This document shows positions 29,151 through 40,561 of a stretch of 64,000 nucleotides of DNA, piece after piece (the stretch's first letter is position 1; each line of letters begins with the position of its first letter). This stretch comes from Pseudomonas sp. Au-Pse12 (GTDB lineage Bacteria; Pseudomonadota; Gammaproteobacteria; Pseudomonadales; Pseudomonadaceae): assembly GCF_021341665.1 (NCBI RefSeq), contig NZ_JAJTTH010000003.1:620001-684000 (forward strand). The letters run 5' to 3'. Position numbers and translations under genes: made by a program. The notes beneath the pieces are model-generated. The model made no database searches. It had not been told where the DNA came from and saw only the letters and a program-made list of their open reading frames with translations.

Positions 29151-29369
29151 ATGTATGTCTGCCTCTGCACCGGCGTCACCGACGGACAAATTCGCGAAGC
29201 GATCTACGAAGGTTGCTGTAGCTACCGCGAAGTGCGCCAGGCCACCGGCGTTGCCAGCCAATGCGGCAAATGTGCCTGCCTGGCCAAGCAAGTGGTTCGT
29301 GAAACCCTGACCGAATTGCAGAGCAGCCAAGCAGCCATTCCCTACCCCGTGGAATTTAATGTTGCTTGA
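29151..29369 (+). CDS. bfd: Bacterioferritin-associated ferredoxin
   Basis: 72 aa. [2Fe-2S] ligands Cys4, Cys6, Cys38 and Cys41 (C-x-C…C-x2-C), the arrangement of Pseudomonas Bfd. It binds bacterioferritin and passes electrons that mobilise stored iron. A Fur-type promoter lies about 40 bases upstream. The ribosome-binding site is poor. bfrB follows 212 bases downstream with its own leader and a terminator between, so the two are regulated separately. Confidence 0.95.
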   Translation: MYVCLCTGVTDGQIREAIYEGCCSYREVRQATGVASQCGKCACLAKQVVRETLTELQSSQAAIPYPVEFNVA

Positions 29370-29398
29370 TGTGCCGAATAAATAGCTGTGTTTCAAAC

Positions 29399-29424
29399 AA
29401 CCGGACCTAGAGTCCGGTTTTTTT
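29399..29424 (+). terminator. Terminator after bfd
   Basis: AACCGGAC-CTAGA-GTCCGGTT followed by T-rich sequence, 30 bases after the bfd stop. Confidence 0.9.
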
Positions 29425-29581
29425 ATGCCTGTAATTCAATCGCTTAGGGGCAAAACGCGGAACACAAACATTCTTATTCCGATTAATTTTCATATATTAT
29501 TCAATAACTTAGGTTTGACAGTAATGTGTACGCGGCTCAGACTCTGCCCTTATTTCACTAATTAAAGGGCAGGACCCCATC

Positions 29582-30055
29582 ATGAAAGGCGACATTACAG
29601 TCATCCAGCATCTCAATAAAATCCTTGCCAATGAACTGGTCGCGATCAATCAGTACTTCCTGCATGCACGCATGTATGAAGATTGGGGCCTGAACAAGCT
29701 GGGCAAGCACGAGTACCACGAGTCTATCGACGAGATGAAGCATGCGGACAAACTGATCAAGCGCATCCTCTTCCTCGAAGGCCTGCCCAACGTCCAGGAC
29801 CTGGGCAAACTGCACATCGGCGAACACACCAAGGAAATGCTCGAGTGCGACCTGCGTATCGAACGCACCGGCCACGCCGACCTCAAAGCCGCGATCGCTC
29901 ATTGCGAATCGGTCAGTGACTTTGGCAGCCGTGAACTGCTGGAAGATATTCTTGAATCCGAAGAAGAACATATCGACTGGCTGGAAACCCAATTGGGCCT
30001 GATCGATAAAGTGGGTATCGAAAACTACCTGCAATCGCAAATGGGTGACGAGTAA
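29582..30055 (+). CDS. bfrB: Bacterioferritin (heme-containing, BfrB)
   Basis: 157 aa four-helix ferritin. Heme-ligand Met52 in DEMKHADK, ferroxidase ligands Glu18, Glu51 and His54, plus later Glu/His in EEEHIDWLE. Main iron store in pseudomonads; 24 subunits with 12 hemes. AGGA lies 9 bases upstream of the ATG. Upstream is an AT-rich segment with a TTGACA at 29515-29520 but no good -10, so the promoter is uncertain. Confidence 0.95.
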   Translation: MKGDITVIQHLNKILANELVAINQYFLHARMYEDWGLNKLGKHEYHESIDEMKHADKLIKRILFLEGLPNVQDLGKLHIGEHTKEMLECDLRIERTGHADLKAAIAHCESVSDFGSRELLEDILESEEEHIDWLETQLGLIDKVGIENYLQSQMGDE

Positions 30056-30079
30056 CTTAACGCGTAGAACCCGAACCAT

Positions 30080-30118
30080 AAAAAAGCCCCGCTCTCACAA
30101 GAGAAGCGGGGCTTTTTT
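30080..30118. terminator. Bidirectional terminator after bfrB
   Basis: GCCCCGCT…AGCGGGGC stem with A and T runs on both sides, 25 bases after the bfrB stop. Confidence 0.9.
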
Positions 30119-30223
30119 ATTACGCGGATATATTCGCGTAATGATCAGAAGCAAAGGGAACATCCCAAGAATCACACAAAGATCATGTCGACTCTCGGGA
30201 AGTCCTTGCGAGCACGCTCGCTC

Positions 30224-30562
30224 TTACGCTTCGGTCTTGGCAGCAGCTTTTTCGGCAGCAGCCTTGATCAAGGTCTGCAACTCACCGTTGGCGAACATTT
30301 CAGCCATGATGTCGCTGCCGCCGACCAGCTCACCGGCCACCCACAACTGGGGGAAGGTTGGCCAGTTGGCATACTTGGGCAAGTTGGCGCGAATTTCCGG
30401 GTTCTGCAGGATGTCCACGTAAGCGAACTTCTCACCACAGCCCATTACGGCCTGAGCGGCTTTCGCAGAGAAGCCGCACTGCGGGGCATTCGGCGAGCCT
30501 TTCATGTAAAGCAGAATGGTGTTGTTGGCAATCTGCTCTTTAATAGTTTCGATGATATCCAT
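30224..30562 (-). CDS. grxD: Monothiol glutaredoxin GrxD (Grx4)
   Basis: 112 aa with the CGFS active site (Cys29) and the WPTFPQLW, GGSDI glutathione-binding segments. It binds a bridging [2Fe-2S] cluster and delivers it in Fe-S biogenesis. GAGG lies upstream of the ATG. The alanine/lysine-rich tail (AAAEKAAAKTEA) is usual. Position next to bfrB matches the P. aeruginosa order. Confidence 0.95.
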   Translation of the reverse strand: MDIIETIKEQIANNTILLYMKGSPNAPQCGFSAKAAQAVMGCGEKFAYVDILQNPEIRANLPKYANWPTFPQLWVAGELVGGSDIMAEMFANGELQTLIKAAAEKAAAKTEA

Positions 30563-30658
30563 GGAACACCTCGGCTGAACTTTCCGACTCTGTTGTCGGC
30601 ACGGTGGCGCATTGTAACGGAATCCTGAGCGCCCTGCTCGGCCTCTCCGACAGACATC

Positions 30659-32767
30659 TCACGCCGCTTGCACAGTGACCGGCACCCCATTCAACGCCGC
30701 ATTCCCCGACAGCGCATCGAGCTGGCGTTCATCGGTCAGATCATTGGCGCTACAGCCTGGCTGCTCGGTGGCAATGCTCATCTGCACCCCCGGTCGTCCA
30801 TGCCCCCAGCCATGGGGCAGGCTCACCACCCCCGGCATCATCTCGGCGCTGGCCAGCACTTCGACCTCGACCGCGCCGACCCGAGAACTGATGCGCACCC
30901 GTTGACCATCATGCAACCCACGGCGAGCCAGATCTTGCGGATGCATCAGCAACTGATGACGGGGCTTGCCCTTCACCAGCCGATGATAGTTGTGCATCCA
31001 GGAATTATTGCTGCGTACGTGCCGACGACCGATCAACAGCAGCTCATCCTCCTGGGGCGCCTTCAGGGCAGCAAAGCGCTCCAGGTCGGCCATGATCACC
31101 GCCGGCGCAGCCTGGACCCGCCGATTCTCGGTCTTCAGGCGCCCGGCCAGATTCGGCTGCAACGGCCCCAGATCAATGCCATGGGGGTGCTCGGCCAGAG
31201 TCGCCAATGACAGCTTGAACGGCGAGGCATCGCCATAGGACCCGGTACGCAGCCCCATGTCGATCATCTGCGCTGGGGCAACCGTCGGTTTGAGCGAGCG
31301 CTCGGTTCGCGCGCAGAACGCCTTGGCCAGGCCGACAAAAATCTCCCAGTCATGCAGCGCACCTTCGGGCTTGGGCAGGATCGCCCGGTTGAAGCGACTG
31401 ACATTGCGCACCGCGAACAGATTGAACGTGGTGTCGTAGTGATCATTCTCCAGGGCCGAGGTGGAAGGCAGGATCAGGTCGGCATAGCGAGTGGTCTCAT
31501 TGATGTACAGGTCGATGCTGACCATGAACTCCAAACCATCCAATGCCTGCTCCAACTGCCGGCCATTGGGCGTGGACAGCACCGGATTGCCCGCCACCGT
31601 GATCAGCGCCCGCACCTGCCCCTCCCCTTCGGTAAGCATCTCTTCGGCCAGGGCCGACACCGGCAGCTCGCCGCCATATTCCGGAAGCCCGGAAACCCGG
31701 CTCTGCCAGGCATTGAAGTGCCCGCCCGAAGTCGCCGCCACCAGGTCCAGCGCCGGGCTGGTGCACAGCGCGCCGCCCACACGATCGAGGTTGCCAGTGA
31801 CCAGATTGAGCAGTTGCAGCAACCAATGGCACAGCGTGCCGAAGGCCTGGGTCGAGACCCCCATGCGCCCGTAGCAGACCGCCCTGTCGGCCGAGGCGAA
31901 ATCCCTGGCCAGTTGGCGGATCTGCGGCGCCGGAATGGCGCACAGGGGGCTCATGGCTTCCGCCGTGAAGCGGGAAATGGCCTGGCGCACCTCGGCCAGC
32001 CCATCCACCTGCAAATGACTGTCGCGGGTCGGCCCCTCCTCGAAAATGCTATTGAGCAGACCAAACAGCAACGCGACATCACCTCCCGGGCGGACAAACA
32101 GATGCTGGTCAGCCATTGCCGCGGTTTCGCTGCGCCGGGGATCGACCACAACCACCTTGCCACCACGGGCCTGGATCGCCTTCAGGCGCTTCTCCACATC
32201 CGGCACGGTCATGATGCTGCCGTTGGACGCCAGGGGATTGCCGCCGAGAATCAGCATGAAATCGGTGTGATCGATATCCGGAATCGGCAATAACAGACCA
32301 TGGCCATACATCAGGTAGCTGGTCAGGTGCTGCGGCAACTGATCGACCGAGGTGGCCGAGAAACGATTGCGAGTCTTGAGCTGGCCGAGAAAGTAGTTGC
32401 TGTGGGTCATCAGCCCGTAGTTGTGAACGCTGGGATTGCCCTGATACGTCGCCACCGCGTTGCTGCCATGGCGCTGCTGGATGCTCGCCAGGCGCTCCGC
32501 CACCAGAGCAAAGGCCTCGTCCCATTCGATCGGTTGCCACTCATTGCCAACCCGGCGCACGGGGTGGCGCAGGCGGTCAGGATCATTCTGGATATCCTGC
32601 AGGGCCACCGCCTTGGGGCAGATGTGGCCACGACTGAAAGGGTCCTGAGGATCGCCCTTGATCGAGCTGATACGTGGAGCGCTGCCGGCTTCTTCGGTGA
32701 TTTCCAGGGTCAGGCCGCAGATGGCTTCACACAGGTGGCAGGCACGGTGATGGAGAGTCTTGGTCAT
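30659..32767 (-). CDS. Molybdopterin-dependent oxidoreductase (formate dehydrogenase/nitrate reductase-like, soluble)
   Basis: 702 aa. N-terminal 4Fe-4S site Cys10, Cys13, Cys17, Cys50, then the bis-MGD-binding core (HLCEAIC…GHICPKAVALQDI, ADLILPSTSALENDHYDTTFNL) and the C-terminal molydopterin-dinucleotide-binding domain (MHPQDLARRGLHDGQRVRISSR). No signal peptide, so it is cytoplasmic, and no partner subunit genes are adjacent. DMSO-reductase superfamily; the substrate cannot be told from sequence. A 540-base non-coding region lies upstream. Confidence 0.88.
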   Translation of the reverse strand: MTKTLHHRACHLCEAICGLTLEITEEAGSAPRISSIKGDPQDPFSRGHICPKAVALQDIQNDPDRLRHPVRRVGNEWQPIEWDEAFALVAERLASIQQRHGSNAVATYQGNPSVHNYGLMTHSNYFLGQLKTRNRFSATSVDQLPQHLTSYLMYGHGLLLPIPDIDHTDFMLILGGNPLASNGSIMTVPDVEKRLKAIQARGGKVVVVDPRRSETAAMADQHLFVRPGGDVALLFGLLNSIFEEGPTRDSHLQVDGLAEVRQAISRFTAEAMSPLCAIPAPQIRQLARDFASADRAVCYGRMGVSTQAFGTLCHWLLQLLNLVTGNLDRVGGALCTSPALDLVAATSGGHFNAWQSRVSGLPEYGGELPVSALAEEMLTEGEGQVRALITVAGNPVLSTPNGRQLEQALDGLEFMVSIDLYINETTRYADLILPSTSALENDHYDTTFNLFAVRNVSRFNRAILPKPEGALHDWEIFVGLAKAFCARTERSLKPTVAPAQMIDMGLRTGSYGDASPFKLSLATLAEHPHGIDLGPLQPNLAGRLKTENRRVQAAPAVIMADLERFAALKAPQEDELLLIGRRHVRSNNSWMHNYHRLVKGKPRHQLLMHPQDLARRGLHDGQRVRISSRVGAVEVEVLASAEMMPGVVSLPHGWGHGRPGVQMSIATEQPGCSANDLTDERQLDALSGNAALNGVPVTVQAA

Positions 32768-33160
32768 GGCCAGTCTCTATTGTTTGAGCGCGCACCGTTT
32801 TCGGCCGCTGGGAGCAAAAACTATGGCCGCAGCCCCGCCATGACACCAGTGACGTTCGTCCCATGAATTCACGGCCATCAGCCCCGGCCATGATCGCCCC
32901 TCAGTTGAAGGCAGGCGCATTCGCCTTTATCACCCCAGCACTTTGCATTAGGAAATGTTTCAGGCTGAAGGCCCACGGATGGGCCGGGCCAGGACAGCCG
33001 GCCCAGCAGTCAGAAAACGACCATGGGGCTGCTGGCAACGCCCCGCTCGATTGCCAAGCCGCGCCAGGGCAGTGTACAAATGCCCGGCTGCTGTTTGGAA
33101 ACTGGTCGCAAAAGTGCCAGCGCATTCGCGTCCTGGCCTCTCATGCCCCTGATCGCCGTA
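32768..33160. other. Intergenic region between the molybdoenzyme gene and argF
   Basis: About 390 bases with no credible gene. One open frame of 148 codons (32863-33309) crosses it but has no ribosome-binding site, a composition unlike its neighbours and a rambling sequence, so it is not called. It must contain the promoter of the molybdoenzyme gene. The argF promoter begins at about 33170. Confidence 0.5.
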
Positions 33161-33169
33161 GCACTACTA

Positions 33170-33197
33170 TTGGTAAGACGCGACATTTAATTATAAG
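33170..33197 (+). promoter_or_regulatory. argF: argF promoter with ArgR-type box
   Basis: On the minus strand TGTCGC-N8-AA (33185-33170) matches exactly the half-site I know for Pseudomonas ArgR. It overlaps a plausible promoter, TTGGTA (33170-33175), 16-base spacer, TATAAG (33192-33197), about 112 bases upstream of argF, a layout expected for arginine repression. Confidence 0.6.
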
Positions 33198-33311
33198 ATC
33201 GCGCCTTCCCCTATTTCGTCGCCCCGTGCGGCTTTCGCCGCAGGTCCAGCCCGTTGTTCGACAAAACAAGGCTTTGAGAATCTGCGGTCTGTTGCAAAAA
33301 GGTAGTTAATG

Positions 33312-34232
33312 ATGAGCGCAAGGCACTTTCTCTCCCTGATGGATTGCACGCCCGAAGAGCTGGTCAGTGTGATTCGTCGAGGCATCGAGCTGAAGGACCT
33401 GCGTAACCGCGGCGTACTCTTCGAGCCTTTGAAAAATCGTGTGCTTGGCATGATTTTCGAGAAGTCGTCGACCCGAACCCGACTGTCTTTCGAAGCCGGC
33501 ATGATCCAGCTGGGCGGCCAGGCCATCTTCCTTTCGCCACGAGACACCCAACTGGGACGCGGCGAGCCCATCGGCGACTGCGCCATCGTCATGTCGCGCA
33601 TGCTTGACGCGGTGATGATCCGTACCTTTGCCCACAGCACCCTGACCGAGTTTGCGGCCAATTCCCGCGTACCGGTGATCAATGGCCTGTCCGATGACCT
33701 GCACCCGTGCCAACTGCTGGCCGACATGCAAACCTTCCTTGAGCATCGCGGCTCGATCCAGGGCAAGACCGTGGCCTGGATCGGCGACGGCAACAACATG
33801 TGCAACAGCTATATAGAAGCGGCCATCCAGTTCGACTTCCAGCTGCGCATCGCCTGCCCCGAGGGCTACGAGCCCAACGCAGAATTTGTCGCCAAGGCCG
33901 GCGATCGCGTGACCATCGTCCGCGACCCTCGCGAAGCCGTGGCCGGTGCCCATTTGGTGAGCACCGATGTCTGGACCTCCATGGGCCAGGAAGAGGAAAC
34001 CGCCAAGCGCCTGCAACTGTTCGCGCCGTTCCAGGTCAGCCGCGCGTTGCTTGACCTCGCGGCCGAGGACGTACTCTTCATGCATTGCCTGCCTGCCCAC
34101 CGCGGCGAAGAAATTAGCCTCGACCTGCTGGACGATCCACGCTCGGTAGCTTGGGACCAGGCGGAAAACCGCCTCCATGCACAGAAGGCCCTGCTCGAGT
34201 TCCTCGTCGAGCCGGCGTACCACCACGCATGA
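33312..34232 (+). CDS. argF: Ornithine carbamoyltransferase, anabolic
   Basis: 306 aa. Carbamoyl-phosphate-binding SSTRT (from residue 52), HPCQ, ornithine-binding and catalytic [10 protein letters not shown]. The sequence type is the anabolic ArgF of pseudomonads ([11 protein letters not shown]…), not the ArcB enzyme. An ATG three bases earlier (33309) is equally possible. Its stop overlaps the start of the ABC ATPase (ATGA). Makes citrulline, which ArgG (24.0 kb) uses next. Confidence 0.96.
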   Translation: MSARHFLSLMDCTPEELVSVIRRGIELKDLRNRGVLFEPLKNRVLGMIFEKSSTRTRLSFEAGMIQLGGQAIFLSPRDTQLGRGEPIGDCAIVMSRMLDAVMIRTFAHSTLTEFAANSRVPVINGLSDDLHPCQLLADMQTFLEHRGSIQGKTVAWIGDGNNMCNSYIEAAIQFDFQLRIACPEGYEPNAEFVAKAGDRVTIVRDPREAVAGAHLVSTDVWTSMGQEEETAKRLQLFAPFQVSRALLDLAAEDVLFMHCLPAHRGEEISLDLLDDPRSVAWDQAENRLHAQKALLEFLVEPAYHHA

Positions 34233-35338
34233 GCCAGCCATTACTGCTGAACCTGCGTAATCTCGCCTGCGGCTACCAGGACCAACGTGTGGTGCAGAAC
34301 CTCAACCTGCACCTCAACGCCGGGGACATCGGCTGCCTGCTGGGCTCATCCGGCTGCGGCAAGACCACCACCCTGCGCGCCATCGCCGGTTTCGAGCCGG
34401 TGCATGAAGGGGAAATCCATCTGGCCGGCGAGACCATTTCCAGCGCCGGCTTCACGCTGGCGCCAGAGAAGCGCCGGATCGGCATGGTGTTCCAGGACTA
34501 CGCACTGTTCCCGCACCTGAGCGTGGCCGACAACATTGCCTTCGGTATCCGCAAGCATCCGCAGAAAGAGCGGGTGGTGGCCGAGCTGCTGGAACTGGTC
34601 AACCTGAAGAGCCTTGGCCAGCGTTTCCCCCACGAACTCTCCGGCGGCCAGCAACAGCGAGTGGCCCTGGCCCGCGCCCTGGCTCCCGAGCCACAACTGC
34701 TGCTGCTTGACGAACCGTTCTCCAACCTCGACGGCGAACTGCGACGCAAGCTCAGCCACGAGGTGCGCGACATCCTCAAGGCCCGAGGCACCAGCGCGAT
34801 CCTGGTGACCCACGATCAGGAAGAAGCCTTTGCCGTGAGCGATCAGGTCGGGGTATTCAAGGAAGGTCGCCTGGAACAGTGGGACACCCCCTACAACCTC
34901 TATCACGAACCGCAAACCCCCTTCGTCGCCAGCTTCATTGGCCAGGGCTACTTCATTCGCGGCCAGCTGAACACGCCGGAATCGGTGCAGACCGAACTGG
35001 GTGTGCTCCAGGGCAACCGGGCCTATACCTGGCCGACAGGCGGCGCGGTGGACGTGCTGCTGCGCCCGGACGACATCGTCCACGCGCCGGACAGCGACTT
35101 GAAAGCCCGGGTCGTCGGCAAAACCTTCCTCGGCGCCTCGACCCTGTATCGCCTGCAACTGCCAACCGGTAGCCAGCTGGAGTCGATCTTCCCGAGCCAC
35201 GCCGACCATCAGGTGGGTGCCGATGTGGGCATCCGGGTCGCGGCAGAACACCTGGTGCTGTTCCAGGCTTCGGGCAGCACCGCAGCGCAGATCCCGCACA
35301 GCGATTCAGGAGTGCGCCGCTACAGCAGCACACATTGA
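34229..35338 (+). CDS. ABC transporter ATP-binding protein, Fe3+/polyamine-importer type (orphan)
   Basis: 369 aa. Walker [11 protein letters not shown]-loop, signature LSGGQQQR, Walker [12 protein letters not shown]-loop VTHDQEEA, then a C-terminal TOBE-like domain (about residues 245-369). The class serves ferric iron, spermidine/putrescine, sulfate or molybdate importers. No permease or binding-protein gene is adjacent; it is coupled only to argF, as PA3538 is in P. aeruginosa. A partner at another locus, or sharing with a polyamine importer, is possible. Confidence 0.88.
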   Translation: MSQPLLLNLRNLACGYQDQRVVQNLNLHLNAGDIGCLLGSSGCGKTTTLRAIAGFEPVHEGEIHLAGETISSAGFTLAPEKRRIGMVFQDYALFPHLSVADNIAFGIRKHPQKERVVAELLELVNLKSLGQRFPHELSGGQQQRVALARALAPEPQLLLLDEPFSNLDGELRRKLSHEVRDILKARGTSAILVTHDQEEAFAVSDQVGVFKEGRLEQWDTPYNLYHEPQTPFVASFIGQGYFIRGQLNTPESVQTELGVLQGNRAYTWPTGGAVDVLLRPDDIVHAPDSDLKARVVGKTFLGASTLYRLQLPTGSQLESIFPSHADHQVGADVGIRVAAEHLVLFQASGSTAAQIPHSDSGVRRYSSTH

Positions 35339-35345
35339 GCCGCCT

Positions 35346-35387
35346 TCGCCAGCAAGCCAGCTCCCACAGGAGCCGGCTTGCCGGCGA
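35346..35387. repeat. REP palindrome
   Basis: TCGCCAGCAAGCCAGCTCC mirrored by GGAGCCGGCTTGCCGGCGA, between convergent genes. Confidence 0.8.
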
Positions 35388-35402
35388 GTCACACCGTCGT
35401 CA

Positions 35403-36182
35403 TCACAGATGCAAATGCCCACTGGCAATCAGCCGGGCATGCCCGCCAATCTTCACCCGCTCGCCTTGCAGCCGACAGAACAGCGCGCCACCTCGAGCGG
35501 AGCACTGATAAGCGCTCAATTGCGCCTTGTCCAGTTGCCGTGCCCAGTAAGGCGTCAGGCAGCAATGAGTGGAGCCGGTCACCGGGTCCTCGTCGATACC
35601 AATCGCCGGTGCAAAATACCGCGAGACAAAGTCGTGCTCACGGCCGCGCGCCGTGACGATCAGCCCGGGCCAGGGCAACTTCGCCAACGCCACCATGTCC
35701 GGCTGGCACTCGCGCACCGCCTGCTCGGACTCCAGCACGGCCAATAGTTCGTTGGCCCCCAACAGTTCGACGACCTTGACCCCCAGCAGCCGCTCCACCG
35801 CCTCCACCCCGACTTGAGGACGGGGGCTGCGCAGAGGGAAATCCAGCCACAACAGGCCCTCCTCACGCGTGACGCTCAACGGCCCAGATTGGCTGAGAAA
35901 GTCGATGCGCTGCGCCGCCTCCCCGTAAATTTCGAACAACACATGCGCGCTGGCCAAAGTGGCGTGCCCGCACAATGGCACTTCAGTTGCCGGGGTGAAC
36001 CAGCGAATTCGCCAGCCCTGAGCCTCGCGCACGACAAAAGCGCTCTCCGCCAGATTGTGCTCGGCGGCAATCTGCTGCATCAACCGGTCATCGAGCCAGG
36101 ACTCCAGCCGGTAAACCATGGCCGGATTGCCCCCGAACGGCCGCTCGCTGAAAGCGTCGATCTGATGAAACTCAAGCTGCAT
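35403..36182 (-). CDS. PhzF-family isomerase/epimerase-like protein
   Basis: 259 aa. PhzF fold signatures: QIDAFSERPFGGNPAMV at the N-terminus with the conserved catalytic-region Glu in NLAESAFV, LCGHATLASAHVLF, and DPVTGSTHCCLTPYW. The ATG at 36182 has AAGGAG 8 bases upstream. Although related to PhzF, a single stand-alone copy like this is not evidence for phenazine synthesis; the family is broad and mostly of unknown substrate. Confidence 0.88.
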   Translation of the reverse strand: MQLEFHQIDAFSERPFGGNPAMVYRLESWLDDRLMQQIAAEHNLAESAFVVREAQGWRIRWFTPATEVPLCGHATLASAHVLFEIYGEAAQRIDFLSQSGPLSVTREEGLLWLDFPLRSPRPQVGVEAVERLLGVKVVELLGANELLAVLESEQAVRECQPDMVALAKLPWPGLIVTARGREHDFVSRYFAPAIGIDEDPVTGSTHCCLTPYWARQLDKAQLSAYQCSARGGALFCRLQGERVKIGGHARLIASGHLHL

Positions 36183-36299
36183 AAGCCTTCTCCTTGAACC
36201 GTCGGCCGCCAGCATGGGCCCTGAACGCCCGCGAGCGACAGACACAGAAGAAGGGATTTTCCTGCATACAGCGGCGGCCTTTTCCGCCGCCGATACAAC

Positions 36300-36770
36300 T
36301 CAAGCCCGACCGATATCGGCGAACTTGGCCTGGGTGTGCTCGGCCAGCACCGCCGGCGCCAGCTCGACTTCCAGGCCGCGGCGCCCGGCGCTGACAAAGA
36401 TGCTGGAGTAGGGCTGCGCGCTGTTGTCGATAAAGGTCCGCAGGCGCTTCTTCTGCCCCAGCGGGCTGATGCCTCCCAGCAGATACCCGGTGGCGCGCTG
36501 AGCAGCAGCCGGGTCAGCCATTTCGGCCTTCTTCACCCCCGCGGCATGGGCCAGGGCCTTGAGGTCAAGACTTCCGACGACCGGCACCACCGCCACCAGC
36601 AATTCGCCCTTTTCACTGCTGGCGAGCAATGTCTTGAACACCTGGGCCGGGTCAAGATCGAGCTTCTCCGCCGCCTCCAGGCCGTAAGAGGCCGCCTTGG
36701 GATCATGTTCGTAACTGTGGATGCGATGTTCGGCGCGAACTTTTTTCAGCAAGTCCAGTGCAGGGGTCAT
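36300..36770 (-). CDS. ybaK: Cys-tRNA(Pro)/Cys-tRNA(Cys) deacylase YbaK/EbsC
   Basis: 156 aa. YbaK-domain pattern: ASYGLEAAEKLDLDPAQVFKTLLA with the catalytic Lys, AGVKKAEMADPAAAQRATGYLLGGISPLGQKKR. It removes mischarged cysteine from tRNA-Pro. GGAG lies 6 bases before the ATG. The minus-strand gene is divergent from glpF, with a 371-base region between them. Confidence 0.92.
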   Translation of the reverse strand: MTPALDLLKKVRAEHRIHSYEHDPKAASYGLEAAEKLDLDPAQVFKTLLASSEKGELLVAVVPVVGSLDLKALAHAAGVKKAEMADPAAAQRATGYLLGGISPLGQKKRLRTFIDNSAQPYSSIFVSAGRRGLEVELAPAVLAEHTQAKFADIGRA

Positions 36771-36971
36771 GGCAGCTCCAGGCGAGGAATGAAAAGGCAA
36801 AACAAAGCGCCGGAATTTTAGGCCATTCATCAGCAAAAGGCTCTATTCCAAGCCTTGATAACGGCCCCGCGCGAGCGCTGAAGCCAGCACACCTGTCATT
36901 CCCGACACCAGGCTCCGGAATCATTCATTTGATTGATATCTATAAAATGACTGCTCGTTCACTTTCGACCT

Positions 36972-37015
36972 TTGACAGCGGTGTTTCTTGTCTATATTTT
37001 TTCGTTTCTGAATAT
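36972..37015 (+). promoter_or_regulatory. glpF: glpF promoter with putative GlpR site
   Basis: TTGACA (36972-36977), 15-base spacer, TATATT (36993-36998). Directly after the -10 lies TTTTCG-N4-TGAATAT (36999-37015). The same TTTTCG-N4-TGAA-AT pattern follows the probable -10 of glpD (40647-40663), so it is a candidate repressor site for GlpR encoded between the two. Confidence 0.6.
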
Positions 37016-37141
37016 CATGCGGTAGATCCAAGGTTGTACCCAGCAGCAAGACGAGGCCGGAATGGGGATTCCGTCTTCGTTGGAAGTCGCGCTCCGTGCC
37101 TTTTGCAGCAGCGCCAGACAACAACAAAAATCGAGGTTCAC

Positions 37142-37990
37142 ATGACAACTGCTCTGCAACAACCGTCGCTATCGGGTCAATGCATCGCCGAGTTTCTGGG
37201 TACTGCACTGTTGATCTTCTTCGGCACCGGCTGCGTCGCCGCGCTCAAGGTCGCGGGGGCCAGCTTTGGCCTGTGGGAAATCAGCATCATCTGGGGGGTG
37301 GGCGTCAGCATGGCGATCTACCTGACCGCCGGAGTTTCCGGCGCGCACCTGAACCCGGCCGTGAGCATCGCCCTGTGCCTGTTCGCCGATTTTGAAAAAC
37401 GCAAACTGCCGTTCTACATGCTCTCCCAGGTCGCTGGCGCCTTCTGCGCCGCCCTGTTGGTTTACACGCTGTACAGCAACCTTTTCTTCGATTTCGAACA
37501 AGCCCACCAAATGATTCGCGGCTCCCAGGCCAGCCTGGAACTGGCCTCGGTGTTCTCCACCTTCCCCAATCCGGCCCTGTCCACGGCTCAGGCGTTCCTG
37601 GTGGAAGTGGTGATCACCGCGATCCTCATGGGCGTGATCATGGCCCTGACCGATGACAACAATGGCCTGCCCCGCGGCGCGATGGCACCGTTGCTGATCG
37701 GCCTGCTGATTGCCGTGATCGGCAGCGCCATGGGCCCACTGACCGGCTTCGCGATGAACCCGGCGCGGGACTTCGGGCCTAAACTGATGACGTTCGTCAC
37801 CGGCTGGGGTGAAATCTCCCTCACCGGCGGCCGTGATATTCCGTATTTCCTGGTGCCCATCTTCGCTCCGATCCTGGGTGCCTGCCTCGGTGCAGCGGCC
37901 TACCGCGGACTGATTGCGCGCCACCTGCCCAACGCGGCGGTAGCCCCGCAGGCCCAACAGGCCGCCGATGGCAAAGTCAAAGCTTCCTGA
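37142..37990 (+). CDS. glpF: Glycerol uptake facilitator (aquaglyceroporin)
   Basis: 282 aa, six TM helices and two NPA-type half-helices (HLNPAVS and MNPARDFGPK). Asp in the second motif followed by the FGP sequence indicates the glycerol-permeable subgroup. GAGG lies 7 bases upstream of the ATG. First gene of the glycerol operon with glpK 76 bases downstream. Confidence 0.95.
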   Translation: MTTALQQPSLSGQCIAEFLGTALLIFFGTGCVAALKVAGASFGLWEISIIWGVGVSMAIYLTAGVSGAHLNPAVSIALCLFADFEKRKLPFYMLSQVAGAFCAALLVYTLYSNLFFDFEQAHQMIRGSQASLELASVFSTFPNPALSTAQAFLVEVVITAILMGVIMALTDDNNGLPRGAMAPLLIGLLIAVIGSAMGPLTGFAMNPARDFGPKLMTFVTGWGEISLTGGRDIPYFLVPIFAPILGACLGAAAYRGLIARHLPNAAVAPQAQQAADGKVKAS

Positions 37991-38006
37991 ATCCAGCGGC
38001 GCGTGA

Positions 38007-39572
<1,566 letters not shown>

Positions 39573-39667
39573 GCCAAGCCGTGGATAGGTAACCGCTTGT
39601 AACTGGTCGGGAGGGGATTCCTGCGGCATCATGGGCAAATTTTGCACGGCAGCCCAAAGGAAGCCCC

Positions 39668-40423
39668 ATGAATCTGCCTCCCCGTCAGCAGCAAATCCTC
39701 GACCTGGTCCGCGAACGCGGCTACGTCAGCATCGAGGAATTGGCCCAGCTGTTCGTTGTGACCCCGCAAACCATCCGCCGCGATATCAACCAGCTGGCGG
39801 AAGCCAATCTGCTGCGCCGCTACCACGGCGGCGCGGCCTATGACTCCAGCGTAGAAAACACCGCCTACGCCATGCGCGCCGACCAGATGCGCGATGAAAA
39901 GCAGCGCATCGGTGAAGCCGTTGCCGCGCAGATCCCCGATCACGCCTCGCTGTTCATCAATATCGGTACCACCACCGAATCCATTGCCCGCGCCCTGCTC
40001 AACCACAACCATCTGAAGATCATCACCAACAACCTGCACGTGGCCTCGATGCTCAGTGCCAAGGATGATTTCGACGTGCTGCTCACCGGCGGCAATGTGC
40101 GCCGTGACGGTGGAGTGGTGGGCCAGGCCAGTGTCGACTTCATCAACCAGTTCAAGGTGGACTTTGCCCTGGTGGGTATCAGCGGCATCGACGAGGACGG
40201 CAGCCTGCTGGACTTCGACTATCAGGAAGTGCGGGTTTCCCAGGCGATCATCGCCAATGCCCGGCAGGTGATCCTGGCCGCCGACTCCAGCAAGTTCGGG
40301 CGCAACGCCATGATCCGCCTGGGGCCCATCAGCCTGATCGATTGCCTGGTCACCGACCAGCAACCAGTCCCGGCGCTGACCCAACTGCTCAACCAGCACA
40401 AGATCCGCCTCGAAGTGGTCTGA
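39668..40423 (+). CDS. glpR: DeoR-family repressor of the glycerol regulon
   Basis: 251 aa. N-terminal DeoR helix-turn-helix ([22 protein letters not shown]) and C-terminal DeoRC sugar-phosphate sensor domain ([16 protein letters not shown]…[11 protein letters not shown]). AAAGGA lies 6-7 bases before the ATG. It should repress glpFK and glpD, with glycerol-3-phosphate as inducer. Confidence 0.95.
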   Translation: MNLPPRQQQILDLVRERGYVSIEELAQLFVVTPQTIRRDINQLAEANLLRRYHGGAAYDSSVENTAYAMRADQMRDEKQRIGEAVAAQIPDHASLFINIGTTTESIARALLNHNHLKIITNNLHVASMLSAKDDFDVLLTGGNVRRDGGVVGQASVDFINQFKVDFALVGISGIDEDGSLLDFDYQEVRVSQAIIANARQVILAADSSKFGRNAMIRLGPISLIDCLVTDQQPVPALTQLLNQHKIRLEVV

Positions 40424-40561
40424 GCCCTCTTCCCTCCGCCAAGACGAAGCAGGCCGCATTCGAACACCGGCCCACGGCCGGCTCGATAGCGCCCTCGCGC
40501 ACCTGCTTCGTACCGCCAGCACCTCCAGGCGCGCGGCAACCGCTGCATCAATCGCCTGACA

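Noticed and set aside
29500..29581. Fur box or sigma-70 promoter for bfrB
   Set aside because: TTGACA is present at 29515, but no matching -10 or Fur-like 7-1-7 pattern could be found.
32863..33309. Open frame of 148 codons before argF
   Set aside because: It overlaps the argF promoter and ArgR box, has no ribosome-binding site and no domain-like sequence.
35403..36182. Phenazine biosynthesis locus because of the PhzF-like gene
   Set aside because: No other phz gene is present; isolated PhzF-family proteins are common and unrelated to phenazine production.
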